A DNA stretch of 64,000 nt from Hyphomonadaceae bacterium UBA7672 (lineage in GTDB: Bacteria; Pseudomonadota; Alphaproteobacteria; Caulobacterales; Hyphomonadaceae): assembly GCA_002483135.1 (NCBI GenBank), contig DLHI01000005.1, forward strand, positions 62,001 to 126,000, given 5' to 3'. The notes beneath the pieces are model-generated. The model was given only the letters and a program-made list of their open reading frames with translations, searched no databases and was not told where the DNA came from. The position numbers were made by a program, and so were the translations under genes. This document shows, piece by piece, positions 1 through 7,455 of this stretch (positions are counted from its first letter, which is position 1; each line of letters begins with the position of its first letter).

Positions 1-269
1 CCACGGCGGGACGACACGCCTGGCCGCGCCAGCCTTTCGGCCAGCAGGAAACCGCCGACAGCCAGAACGGCCGTGTACATTGTTTTCATCCAGTAAGAGG
101 CCGCGCCCACGGCCTCGCCCATATCGCGCAGGCCCAGCCACGGGACGAGGATCGCCAGTGCAACAAGGGCGGTGGCGGCGCCCACCAGTGCGAGGCGACG
201 CGGAATTGAGAAGCGAGCGGCCGGCTTCGCATCGCTCGCCATCATCGCGATCAGGTCGTCAGTCTTCAT
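1..269 (-). CDS. nrsF: NrsF-family (DUF1109) anti-sigma factor, N-terminal part
   Basis: The visible 89 residues start with a short cytoplasmic segment (MKTDDLIAMMASDAK). Two hydrophobic stretches follow at about residues 25-44 and 62-78. NrsF proteins are multi-span inner-membrane anti-sigma factors that hold SigF inactive until metal or redox stress. The ATG lies 11 bp inside the 3' end of the upstream sigma-factor gene, so the two are translationally coupled, as expected for a sigma/anti-sigma pair. The gene runs off the left edge, so its C-terminal membrane spans and any conserved cysteines cannot be checked. Identification comes from context, topology and the N-terminal character. Confidence 0.75.
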   Translation of the reverse strand, partial: MKTDDLIAMMASDAKPAARFSIPRRLALVGAATALVALAILVPWLGLRDMGEAVGAASYWMKTMYTAVLAVGGFLLAERLARPGVSSRR

Positions 270-798
270 CGCGAACCCTCCTCATCAGGGCCTTTAGCGA
301 CCGATGCACGCTGACCTTTACAGCGCTTTCCGACATGCCGGTACGCGCGGCCGCCTCGGCGGTCGAGAGTTCGTCGAGCTTCACCGCCTTGATGACCGCG
401 CGCTGACGCTCGGGCAATTCGGATAGCAGGCGTTCGACATCTGTGCGGGCCGAGCCGTCGGACGGCTCCTCTGCAAAGAGCGCCTCGGCCGACTCGATGG
501 GTTCGCTGCGCCGAACGCGGCGACGCCGGTAGATGTCGATCAGGCGATAGCGGGCGATAGCGTAGGCCCACGCCGTGAAGGGCTGGGCGGCGTCCCACGT
601 TTCGCGCTTGAGATGGATCGCCAGCAGGGTCTCCTGCACCAGATCCTCGACGTCCTGATCGGTTGGGCCGAGTTTGCGGGCGAAGTAGCGGCGCAGCAGG
701 GTCGCCATGCGCGACAGCAGTTCGGCATGGGCCGCGGCGTCGCCGCCGAGGCCCTTCAGCATCAACGCCTTGAGGGGGCCATCGAAAGCCTCCAACAT
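259..798 (-). CDS. sigF: ECF RNA polymerase sigma factor, SigF-like
   Basis: A 179-residue ECF sigma factor from an ATG at 798 (MLEAFDGPLKALM). Region 2 is at about residues 35-95, with the DVEDLVQETLLAIHLK core and a DNA-melting segment ending in IDIYRRRRVRR. Region 4 is at about 120-175, with SELPERQRAVIKAVKL and an AAARTGMSESAVKVSVHRS helix-turn-helix. An open frame continues upstream of 798, but this ATG fits the family N-terminus. The gene overlaps the nrsF-like gene downstream and sits beside a DUF2282/DUF692/DUF2063/DoxX operon. In Caulobacter, SigF-NrsF controls homologous operons in response to metal and oxidative stress. I saw no GTAACC-type -35 upstream of this gene, so autoregulation is not evident. 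Confidence 0.88.
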   Translation of the reverse strand: MLEAFDGPLKALMLKGLGGDAAAHAELLSRMATLLRRYFARKLGPTDQDVEDLVQETLLAIHLKRETWDAAQPFTAWAYAIARYRLIDIYRRRRVRRSEPIESAEALFAEEPSDGSARTDVERLLSELPERQRAVIKAVKLDELSTAEAAARTGMSESAVKVSVHRSLKALMRRVRDED

Positions 799-941
799 CG
801 CTCCCCGATTCAGCGGCCGCCGATTCCTAGGGCCGCTGCTAGTCGCAAAGCTTAGCTGGCTCAGGCGCCCGCCGCCACGGGGAAGTGACGGAGGACGCCT
901 GGGCGCCTGCGCGATGTGGCAAGCATATGACCTTGCAGCGA

Positions 942-1418
942 TCACGGTATCCGCAGCAGCCTGTCGAGGGAGAATGCGCCGCCGCCCCGGCCGAGCAGAT
1001 AAACCAGCGGACCGGCCCAGACGAGGTGTGTCGGCCATGCGTCGGGATAGACGAAGAGTTGGATGACCAGCGTCATGAACAGCAGGCCGAGCGCAGAGAG
1101 TCGCGTCAGCAGGCCAAGGGCGAGCGTAATCGACAGGGCGTGCTCGGCATAGGTGGCGAGATAGGCTGCGACCTCGGGGGGCAGCAGGGGCACATGGTAT
1201 TCGTATGTGAAGAGCGTGAAAGTCTCTTCCCTCAGCGTGATGACGCCGTCGACCTTGGTGCGGGCAGACAGGAAGAAGACGCCTGCGATGCCGAAGCGAC
1301 ACAGCAAGGCGATCAGCCATGTGGGCACGAGCGTATCCGGAGCCCGCATGAGGGCGAGCAGGGGATTGGGTCGGGCTGTGGCGGTCATCGTGTTGGGCGT
1401 CAGTGTCTCAGTCGTCAT
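942..1418 (-). CDS. DoxX-family membrane protein
   Basis: A 158-residue integral membrane protein with about four hydrophobic helices, including the first span TWLIALLCRFGIAGVFFLSA and a later one LTRLSALGLLFMTLVIQLFV. The segment FFLSARTKVDG matches the conserved loop after the first helix in DoxX proteins. Its start overlaps the end of the DUF2063 gene by 11 bp, so it is the last gene of the buf operon. DoxX proteins often accompany DUF692/DUF2063 genes and are thought to have a redox or export-linked role, which is inference here. About 140 bp separate it from the sigma gene. They contain a short hairpin but no clear terminator. Confidence 0.85.
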   Translation of the reverse strand: MTTETLTPNTMTATARPNPLLALMRAPDTLVPTWLIALLCRFGIAGVFFLSARTKVDGVITLREETFTLFTYEYHVPLLPPEVAAYLATYAEHALSITLALGLLTRLSALGLLFMTLVIQLFVYPDAWPTHLVWAGPLVYLLGRGGGAFSLDRLLRIP

Positions 1419-2193
1419 GGCGGGGGTTCCGTTCGATGGGCGAAAGGTGGGTGAAGAGGCCGAGGGCGAGGCCTGTGACGAGAACCTGATGGAGGGCGCA
1501 GGCGGGGTCTGCGGCGAGGGCGGATTCTGCGGCCTCGATTAGAGACGCACCCTTCGCGAGTGAAGCGATGAAGGCCAGCGGACCAGGCGCGATTACGCGC
1601 CCCTCAACCTGCGCGCCTGTGCGGACGAAAAGCATGTGCTCCGGTTCTGCCTCGAGCACCTGCTCGGCGCCGCGCGTTGGCGACTGGTGGGCCAGCCAGA
1701 GCGAAGGGATGCCAGCATTGAAGGAGGCGATGCGCACGCTGGGGTGAAGCGCGAGCGTGACATCGGAAAGCCGTTCGGGAGGAAGACCTGCCAGCGCGGC
1801 GCCATCGAGCAGTTCGGCGTCGGCTGCGGACCATGATTGCCACCAGAGCCAGTCGAGTTGCGCAATGCCGGAAAGGTAAGGCGCGTCTGCGGCTGGTGGG
1901 AAAGTGGCGAGCCATGTGGGGAAGCTTTCGCCATAGGCCAGCAAGGCCGGCTCGCACGGCGGATGGGCCTGAACGTATTCACCGGCGGCGGCGCGGAACC
2001 ACTCCTCGCCCGTCATCATCATGACGGTGGCGAAGGTTGCAACGAGTGCATCGACTGCGCCGCTTGCGATGGTGTTGCGATAGACGGACAGGCCGGGTGG
2101 CGAGCCTGGAGCGAGCCAGGCTGAAAGCTCGCGCTCGTCTGCCGTCAGGGCTGCGTCGAAGGCGTCGAAGAAGGCGCGATCATCATGCAGCAT
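1408..2193 (-). CDS. bufC: DUF2063 protein, BufC/HvfC-like partner of the MNIO enzyme
   Basis: A 261-residue protein. Its N-terminal part (LSVYRNTIASGAVDALVATF, then GEEWFRAAAGEYVQAHPP) is typical of DUF2063. That domain binds the precursor leader and partners the DUF692 enzyme in MNIO RiPP pathways. The C-terminal half (about residues 150-250) is a second, less conserved domain. It starts 11 bp inside the DUF692 gene and ends 11 bp inside doxX, so the three are co-translated. The family role is established for bufferin and HvfABC-type clusters. The specific partnership here is inferred from operon structure. Confidence 0.85.
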   Translation of the reverse strand: MLHDDRAFFDAFDAALTADERELSAWLAPGSPPGLSVYRNTIASGAVDALVATFATVMMMTGEEWFRAAAGEYVQAHPPCEPALLAYGESFPTWLATFPPAADAPYLSGIAQLDWLWWQSWSAADAELLDGAALAGLPPERLSDVTLALHPSVRIASFNAGIPSLWLAHQSPTRGAEQVLEAEPEHMLFVRTGAQVEGRVIAPGPLAFIASLAKGASLIEAAESALAADPACALHQVLVTGLALGLFTHLSPIERNPRHDD

Positions 2194-3037
2194 GGGCGGC
2201 CTGCCGGTGAGATCCTGCAGCGGAGAGGATGTGGGCGGCGCGGTCGCGTTCCAGCTGCAGATCGACGTAGGCGGGAATGTTGTCGTCTCGTTCGATCAAC
2301 GTGGGGCGCGCGCCAATGCGGGTGATCAGGCGCTGGTAGAGCTTCCACACATCGTCGGAGACCGGCGCGCCGTGCGTGTCCACCAGCAAGGCATCGCCGA
2401 GATGGGGATCGGGCGAGTGGCCGGCAAGGTGGATTTCGCCGATCAGGTGGGACGGAATGCTGTCGAGATAGTCTTCCGCGCTGAAGCCGAGATTGTTGGC
2501 GCTGACGACGACGTTGTTCACATCGAGCAGCAGGCCGCAGCCGGTGCGGGCGCAGAGTTCGGTGAGAAAGGCCGTCTCGGGATAATCGTGGCCCTGCAGC
2601 GCGAGATAGAGCGACGGGTTCTCGATCAGGATGCGGCGGCCGAGCTCCTCCTGCGTTTCATCGATATGGCTGACGATGCGCATGAGGGCGGCCCGAGTGC
2701 GGGGAAAGGGCAGGAGATCCGGTCGCCACGTTCCGCCGCGGCGCGACCAGGCGAGGTGTTCGGACACGACGAAGGGTTCGTAGCGATCGACGAGGTGGCG
2801 CAGCGCGAGAAGGTGCGGACGGTCCGGTCGTTCATCACCGGCGAGGGAGAGGCCGACGCCGTGGAGGGACAGCGGGTGGCGCTCGCGGATCGCCGTGAGA
2901 TGTGAGTGACGCGGACCGCCCGCGCAGAAATAGTTCTCGGGGTGAACTTCGAACCAGGCGCCCGCTGCCGGGTCGCTGAGCGCATCGGCGTAGTGCTGAG
3001 GCTTCAGGCCGAGTCCGGCGGCGGGTTGGTTCGTCAT
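2183..3037 (-). CDS. bufB: DUF692 multinuclear non-heme iron oxygenase (MNIO), BufB-like
   Basis: A 284-residue TIM-barrel enzyme starting at the ATG at 3037, two bases after the stop of the precursor gene. An upstream extension of the frame runs through that gene and is rejected. Hallmark MNIO motifs are visible in order: SLHGVGLSLAG, SEHLAW, IENPS, LLDVNNVVVSANN, IGEIHLAGH, VDTHG and TLIERDDNIP. These carry the His, Asp and Glu ligands of the iron cluster. MNIO enzymes oxidise cysteines of ribosomal peptides; in the bufferin branch they create copper-binding heterocycles. The immediate upstream neighbour is the DUF2282 substrate and the downstream neighbour is its DUF2063 partner. Confidence 0.92.
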   Translation of the reverse strand: MTNQPAAGLGLKPQHYADALSDPAAGAWFEVHPENYFCAGGPRHSHLTAIRERHPLSLHGVGLSLAGDERPDRPHLLALRHLVDRYEPFVVSEHLAWSRRGGTWRPDLLPFPRTRAALMRIVSHIDETQEELGRRILIENPSLYLALQGHDYPETAFLTELCARTGCGLLLDVNNVVVSANNLGFSAEDYLDSIPSHLIGEIHLAGHSPDPHLGDALLVDTHGAPVSDDVWKLYQRLITRIGARPTLIERDDNIPAYVDLQLERDRAAHILSAAGSHRQAAHAA

Positions 3038-3039
3038 GA

Positions 3040-3354
3040 TTACATGGCCTTCGGCGTGAGCGAGCCCATACCGTTCGGCGTCTTGATCGTGGTGCAGGTG
3101 CCGGCTTTCACGAGCGACCAGGCGTTGCCCTGGTAGTCGACCGTGGAGGAGCCGGCGCACGACGTACCCGCGCCGGCCTTGCAGTCGTTCTGGTGCGCCT
3201 TGGCGACGCCGTAGCATTTTTCCATACCCATTTCCTGGGCGGCGGTGGGCGGCTTCTTGGGAGCCATCGGCTGCTGGGCGCTGGCGGCAAAGGCGCCGGC
3301 GGCGGCGAAGGCGCCGAGAAGGGCGGCGGAGACGGCGGAACGGGCAACAGACAT
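3040..3354 (-). CDS. bufA1: DUF2282 bufferin precursor peptide, BufA1-like
   Basis: A 104-residue secreted peptide with an Ala-rich Sec-type signal (MSVARSAVSAALLGAFAAAG, cleavage probably near residue 26). Only four cysteines are present, Cys47, Cys58, Cys66 and Cys87, in the contexts MEKCYGVAKA, QNDCKAG, GTSCAGSS and KAGTCTTI. This is the four-Cys core of DUF2282, whose members are copper-sequestering bufferins matured by a DUF692 enzyme. A GGAG Shine-Dalgarno lies 7 bases before the ATG. It is the first gene of the four-gene operon, with a SigF-type promoter about 75-100 bp upstream. It is a full-length, apparently intact precursor. The modification itself is inferred from the family. Confidence 0.92.
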   Translation of the reverse strand: MSVARSAVSAALLGAFAAAGAFAASAQQPMAPKKPPTAAQEMGMEKCYGVAKAHQNDCKAGAGTSCAGSSTVDYQGNAWSLVKAGTCTTIKTPNGMGSLTPKAM

Positions 3355-3428
3355 TTGAGAACTCCTCGATGGGCTCGCGCCGCCGGGAGCGGGGCGCGAG
3401 GGCGGCGCATCGGCCGCGTATCCATCAA

Positions 3429-3454
3429 TCCGCAGGAGGGGCGGAGTTGGTTAC
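3429..3454 (-). promoter_or_regulatory. SigF-type ECF promoter upstream of bufA1
   Basis: On the minus strand the sequence reads GTAACC (3454-3449), a 16-base spacer, then CGGA (3432-3429). The SigF promoter consensus reported for Caulobacter, as I recall it, is GTAACC-N16-CGAA, so spacing and -35 match exactly and the -10 differs at one base. It lies about 75 bp upstream of the bufA1 ATG, and sigF is in the same neighbourhood. Confidence 0.6.
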
Positions 3455-3481
3455 ATGGGTCGGCAGAAAAGTTTGCGACGC

Positions 3482-4543
3482 TCAGAGGCGGGCAAGTTCC
3501 GCGACATTCAGTGCGCCCGTTGCGTCCATGCGCGCGACGAGGTCGGCCTTGATGCGCTGGACCAGCATGGGCCCGTGGAAGACCAGGGCGGAGTAGAGCT
3601 GGACGGCCTGGGCGCCGGCGCGGAGTTTGGCGATCACATCGTCGGCCGAGGCGATGCCGCCGGCGCCGATAAGGTCGAGCCTGTCTCTCACGATGGCGTG
3701 GAAATCAGCGAGGACGCGGGTGGAGCTTTCCATGAGCGGCGCGCCGGACAGGCCGCCGGTCTCGCCCTTGTGCTTCGAGACGAGCGTGTCGGGCCGCGCG
3801 ATCGTGGTGTTCGAGACGATGAGGCCGGAGAGCCAGTCCTGCGCGAGGGCGACATCGGCGATATCGGCGATGGCCTTGTCGTCGAGGTCGGGCGCGACTT
3901 TGAGGAAGAGCGGACGGTTCTTCACTACCGCCTCCATCTCGCGGGCCGCTGCGCCGATGCGACCGAGCAGTTCCTCGAGCGCGCCGCGATCCTGCAGGCC
4001 GCGCAGGCCTGGCGTGTTGGGCGAGGAGATGTTGATCGTGATGTAGGCCGAGTAAGGCCAGACCGCTTTCACGCCCGCCACATAGTCGGCGATGCGGTCT
4101 TCCGAGTCCTTGTTGGCGCCGATGTTGGCGCCGACGATTCCGGCGCGCCGGTCCATCGCGGAGAGGCGACGGACGAACAGGCCGAGACCTAGATTGTTGA
4201 AGCCCATGCGGTTGATGACGGCCCGGTCCTCGCTGAGGCGGAACAGGCGCGGGCGCGGATTGCCGGGCTGTGGGCGCGGCGTGACCGTGCCGCATTCGAC
4301 GAAGCCGAAGCCGAAAGCCAGCATCTGGGCGCAGACTTCGGCGTTCTTGTCGAAGCCGGCGGCGAGACCGATAGGGTTGGGGAGTTTGAGACCGGAGCGG
4401 CGCAGGGTGACGGCGAGGCGCGGGTCATCGAGCTGCGGGCTGGGGCGCCCCAGGCCGGTCTTCAGTGCGTCGATGGTGAAGAGGTGCGCGCTTTCGGCGG
4501 GAAGCATCCGGACGGCGCGGGTGGCTATATCGAAGAGGCTCAC
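3482..4543 (-). CDS. pyrD: Dihydroorotate dehydrogenase (quinone), class 2
   Basis: 353 residues, the usual length for membrane-associated class 2 PyrD. The N-terminal amphipathic segment (MSLFDIATRAVRMLPAESAH) precedes the barrel. LPNPIGLAAGFDKNAE is the FMN/substrate site. NISSPNTPGLRGLQ carries the catalytic serine, and GAGGIASADD is the phosphate-binding loop near the end. It oxidises dihydroorotate to orotate in pyrimidine synthesis with electron transfer to quinone. Its ATG overlaps the stop of the DUF952 gene by 4 bp, so they form a two-gene operon. Confidence 0.97.
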   Translation of the reverse strand: MSLFDIATRAVRMLPAESAHLFTIDALKTGLGRPSPQLDDPRLAVTLRRSGLKLPNPIGLAAGFDKNAEVCAQMLAFGFGFVECGTVTPRPQPGNPRPRLFRLSEDRAVINRMGFNNLGLGLFVRRLSAMDRRAGIVGANIGANKDSEDRIADYVAGVKAVWPYSAYITINISSPNTPGLRGLQDRGALEELLGRIGAAAREMEAVVKNRPLFLKVAPDLDDKAIADIADVALAQDWLSGLIVSNTTIARPDTLVSKHKGETGGLSGAPLMESSTRVLADFHAIVRDRLDLIGAGGIASADDVIAKLRAGAQAVQLYSALVFHGPMLVQRIKADLVARMDATGALNVAELARL

Positions 4544-4926
4544 GACTTGTGCACCGGCTTGGAGGTGGGCTCGGGCGAGCGGGTGACGTCATCGGGCGCG
4601 AGAGGCGCTCCATCGGCGTCGAATTCGTCGAGCGGCCACATGGCGCGGATGTGGTGTTCGCGCACCTCGGTGTAGACGTGGGGGAAGTAGTCGCCGCCAC
4701 GCGAGACTTCCCATTTGAGGTCTGGCCCGAAGTCTTCGCCGTTGACCGCCACGAGGGCGCAGCCGGTCTGGCCGCGGAACCATTTCGAGAGGGTTTCCTG
4801 AACCTGACGCGAGGTCGAGAAGTGGACATAGCCGTCTGCGATATCGACGGGCGCCTGCATGATGCCGCCGGCTTCGACTTCCGCGAGCTGGGCGGCTGTG
4901 AGGATCTTGTAGATGGTCTGGGCCAT
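4540..4926 (-). CDS. DUF952 domain protein
   Basis: A 128-residue soluble protein. MAQTIYKILTAAQLAE at the start, DGYVHFSTSRQVQET and the later HVYTEV/WPLDEF motif are characteristic of DUF952. The family adopts a small fold related to ADP-ribosyl-binding or transferase proteins, but has no settled function. The C-terminal 20 residues (SPEPTSKPVHKS) are probably disordered. It is the first gene of a 4-bp-overlapping pair with pyrD, a pairing that may reflect co-transcription only. Confidence 0.85.
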   Translation of the reverse strand: MAQTIYKILTAAQLAEVEAGGIMQAPVDIADGYVHFSTSRQVQETLSKWFRGQTGCALVAVNGEDFGPDLKWEVSRGGDYFPHVYTEVREHHIRAMWPLDEFDADGAPLAPDDVTRSPEPTSKPVHKS

Positions 4927-4995
4927 GAGTCCCTCATGCTTCGCCCGCGGTTCTGCGATGGACAGCCGCAGGTGGCAAGGCGGAAGGGGAATGGT

Positions 4996-5805
4996 TCATG
5001 AGGCGCAAGCAATGGGCTGGGGCCTTTCCAGGTAACTGACGCGCGTATCGCGTGCGCAGCGTGCGCGTGACGCGTGAGGCGCGTGGCGTGCGTGGGCGAG
5101 CGGGCAGGCCCGGGCGGGACGGCGGACAGCCAAGGTCGGCCGCCGGGCGGCGGATTGGGCACGGGTTCTCGTTCTCGCAGGTGAAACCTGCGAGGCGGGT
5201 TGCGGGTGAGTTGCTGCAATCGAGTGTGGGGGTGCTCGCGTTGGGGCGGCATCCGCACTGCGTGCGGCCCCCTCCGTCACGATGCTTCGCATCGCGCCAC
5301 CTCCCCCGCCTTCGGCGAGGGAGGACTGTCCTCCACCAGCGAAGCTGGGGGAGGTGGCATGCGAAGCATGACCGAGGGAGCCGCACGACGTGCGGATGCC
5401 AAGGGGATCGGCCTCGCGCAGGCGGCTGAGCTTGTCAGCGTGCGCTTGTGCGCGTTGCTCCATCTTCTCGCAGGCTTCCAGCAGTTCGTGGATGCGGGCG
5501 AGGAGTTCGGGGAAGTCTTTCGCGCGTGTGAGGTTTGGCGTCGCACGTTCGTGTGGAATGCCAGGACGGATGCCGGCGATCTGGCAGCCGCGCATCGCGA
5601 TCCAGAGACGCAGGCAGTCCTCGGCGTCGAGGATGATGAGTTCGAGGTGGAGACGGAAGGCGGGGTCGCTCAGGAGCTGCGGGAGCCAGTTGTCGTCGTT
5701 CGCCATGTCGACGAGCTGGACGACGCGATGGCGTATGGCTTCGGCGCCCTGGCGAAGGGGATCGCCGGGGAAGAGACAGCGCAGGAGGATCCAGAGCCAG
5801 GTCAT
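4996..5805 (-). CDS. Hypothetical protein with a repeat-derived C-terminus
   Basis: The first ~145 residues look like a real protein: a hydrophobic N-terminus (MTWLWILLRCLF), then a helical region with LLSDPAFRLHLELIILDAED and an end segment rich in E, K and R. I do not recognise a family. The downstream part (about residues 135-269) is translated from a 153-bp palindromic repeat and low-complexity Arg/Ala/Pro sequence. It is unlikely to be part of the original protein. There is no good Shine-Dalgarno at the ATG. The gene may have been extended at its 3' end by repeat insertion. Confidence 0.5.
   Translation of the reverse strand: MTWLWILLRCLFPGDPLRQGAEAIRHRVVQLVDMANDDNWLPQLLSDPAFRLHLELIILDAEDCLRLWIAMRGCQIAGIRPGIPHERATPNLTRAKDFPELLARIHELLEACEKMEQRAQAHADKLSRLREADPLGIRTSCGSLGHASHATSPSFAGGGQSSLAEGGGGGAMRSIVTEGAARSADAAPTRAPPHSIAATHPQPASQVSPARTRTRAQSAARRPTLAVRRPARACPLAHARHAPHASRARCARDTRVSYLERPQPIACAS
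5248..5400. repeat. Long palindromic interspersed repeat
   Basis: Outer arms GGCATCCGCAC (5248-5258) and GTGCGGATGCC (5390-5400) are perfect reverse complements. Inside them further near-palindromic arms follow (CCCTCCGTCA / TGACCGAGGG-like, ATGCTTCGCAT / ATGCGAAGCAT, CACCTCCCCC / GGGGGAGGTG). The element can fold into a long cruciform or RNA hairpin. Repeats of this composition are scattered in genomes of Caulobacterales and Sphingomonadales. Here it lies inside the 3' half of an open frame. Confidence 0.8.
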
Positions 5806-6120
5806 GGGGAGGATAGTGCGCTTGATTTTTCCTCGGCCGATTCAAACTTGCTCCATCCTACAAATTCCAAGCGCAGGGCGTTGAAAACGCGGGCAAAGAT
5901 TTTTGAGTTTCCGACGGATGTGCAACGTCTGTTTCCGACATTCTGTGCACGTGTGGGAGCTCGACCGTGGCCAAACGAGGGGGAGCGCGGCGAAGGGGAT
6001 TTGTCCAGCCATGACCCCAATTGGAACCTTGACATTATGTGGTCCGGGCACGACCAAGCGGCCCCCGCCGGACCCTGTCTGCTGGATGGCGCATATGGTG
6101 GTGCGCCGGGAGCCCGTGTG
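5806..6120. other. 315-bp divergent intergenic region
   Basis: It separates the hypothetical gene on the minus strand from the Hsp70-family gene on the plus strand, so it should hold both promoters. It is more AT-rich than its surroundings near 5825-5950. A TTGACA hexamer is present at 6029-6034 on the plus strand, but no good -10 lies at the right distance. No supportable small gene is seen. Confidence 0.4.
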
Positions 6121-7404
6121 ATGTCGCTGTCGATAGGCGTCGATTTCGGAACGACGAACACTGTTGCGACGATGGTCAATGGCGAGGGCCAGGTCGAGGC
6201 CGTGCATTTTGCGCATGGCGGCGAGGCGTTCGATGCGTTCCGGTCTGTGCTGTGTTTCTCGGAGGCCGACGACGGGGCGGGGCGCGGGCCGACGGTCGAC
6301 GCCGGGCCATGGGCGATCGAGCGGTTTGTCGAGATGGCGGGGGAATGCCGCTTCATCCAGTCGTTCAAGACGTTTGCGGCGAGCCCGCATTTCACCGACA
6401 CGCTGATCTATAACCGGCGCATGAAGTTCGAGGACCTGCTGGCGACATTCCTGCGGCAGGTGCGGCTGCATGCGGGGATCGCGTTTCCCAAGCGTATCGT
6501 GATCGGGCGGCCGGTGAGCTTTGCGGGCGCCGAGCCGGATGAGGCGCTGGCGCGGACGCGGTATGAGACTGCGCTGCGGGCTGTGGGGTTCGAGGAGATC
6601 CATCACGTTTATGAGCCGGTGGCGGCGGCGTACTTCTTTGCGCAGCGGCTGAACGCGGACGCGACCATTCTGGTGGCGGACTTCGGCGGGGGCACGAGCG
6701 ATTTCTCGGTCGTGCGGTTTGCCAAGGGGGCGGCGGGGCTGGAGTACAGGCCGCTGGCGCATGCAGGCGTCGGTGTGGCGGGCGATGCGTTCGACTATCG
6801 CATCATCGACGCGGTGGTGGCGCATGCGTTCGGGAAAGGCTCGGAGTTCATGAGCTGGGGCAAGGCGCTGCCCATTCCCAATTCATACTTCAAGAAGTTC
6901 AGCCGGTGGAACGAGCTGTCGGTGATGCGGCACTCGCGGGACTATCGCGAGTTGCAGGAACTGGCGCGGTCAAGTCTTGATCCGGACCGGTTGCGCGCGT
7001 TCCTCGCGTTTCTCGATGCGGATGCGGGGTATGCGATGTATCGCGCCGTGTCGGCGGCGAAGATGCAGCTGTCGCAGGCGGACGAGGGCGTGCTGTCTCT
7101 GCATGTGGCGGGCGTCGATATCGAGCGGACGATTGCGCGCGCGGAGTTCGATGCGTGGATCGCCCCGGAGCTGCAGGAGATCGACGGCTGTGTCGATCGC
7201 GTGCTGCGTGCGGCGGGCCTTGCGGAGGGAGAGGTGGACCGGGTGTTCCTGACGGGCGGTTCGTCGTTCGTGCCGGCGGTGCGGGCGCGGTTCGAGGACC
7301 GGTTCGGAGCAGGCAGGATCGAGACGGGGGACCAGCTGGTGTCGATCGCGTACGGTCTCTCGCTGATCGGGCGGGAGCGCGATATCGGGCGATGGGCCGT
7401 CTGA
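6121..7404 (+). CDS. Hsp70-family ATPase, YegD-like
   Basis: A 427-residue actin/Hsp70-fold ATPase. Phosphate-1 motif IGVDFGTTNT is at residues 4-14; the connect/phosphate-2 region is VADFGGGTSDFSVV; the adenosine motif VFLTGGSSFVP is near residue 380. It stops after the nucleotide-binding domain, so it lacks the DnaK substrate-binding domain, as do YegD proteins. The ATG at 6121 is preceded by GGGAG at 8 bases and begins at the conserved domain. The open frame continues far upstream, but that extension is non-conserved and crosses the repeat. The role is unknown beyond a chaperone-like ATPase. Confidence 0.88.
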   Translation: MSLSIGVDFGTTNTVATMVNGEGQVEAVHFAHGGEAFDAFRSVLCFSEADDGAGRGPTVDAGPWAIERFVEMAGECRFIQSFKTFAASPHFTDTLIYNRRMKFEDLLATFLRQVRLHAGIAFPKRIVIGRPVSFAGAEPDEALARTRYETALRAVGFEEIHHVYEPVAAAYFFAQRLNADATILVADFGGGTSDFSVVRFAKGAAGLEYRPLAHAGVGVAGDAFDYRIIDAVVAHAFGKGSEFMSWGKALPIPNSYFKKFSRWNELSVMRHSRDYRELQELARSSLDPDRLRAFLAFLDADAGYAMYRAVSAAKMQLSQADEGVLSLHVAGVDIERTIARAEFDAWIAPELQEIDGCVDRVLRAAGLAEGEVDRVFLTGGSSFVPAVRARFEDRFGAGRIETGDQLVSIAYGLSLIGRERDIGRWAV

Positions 7405-7455
7405 TGCGGGGGTAGGGGTCTTGCCATGACTGCCGCGTTCGCGTCCTAAGTCCCC

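Noticed and set aside
811..838. Perfect 8-bp inverted repeat CAGCGGCC/GGCCGCTG between sigF and doxX
   Set aside because: The loop is 12 bases and no T-run follows on either strand, so it is not a credible terminator.
6029..6034. TTGACA hexamer as Hsp70-gene promoter
   Set aside because: No acceptable -10 lies 16-18 bp downstream.
5200..6120. Long upstream extension of the Hsp70-family frame
   Set aside because: The extension crosses a palindromic repeat and an AT-richer intergenic region, has no conserved sequence, and the Hsp70 domain begins exactly at the ATG at 6121.
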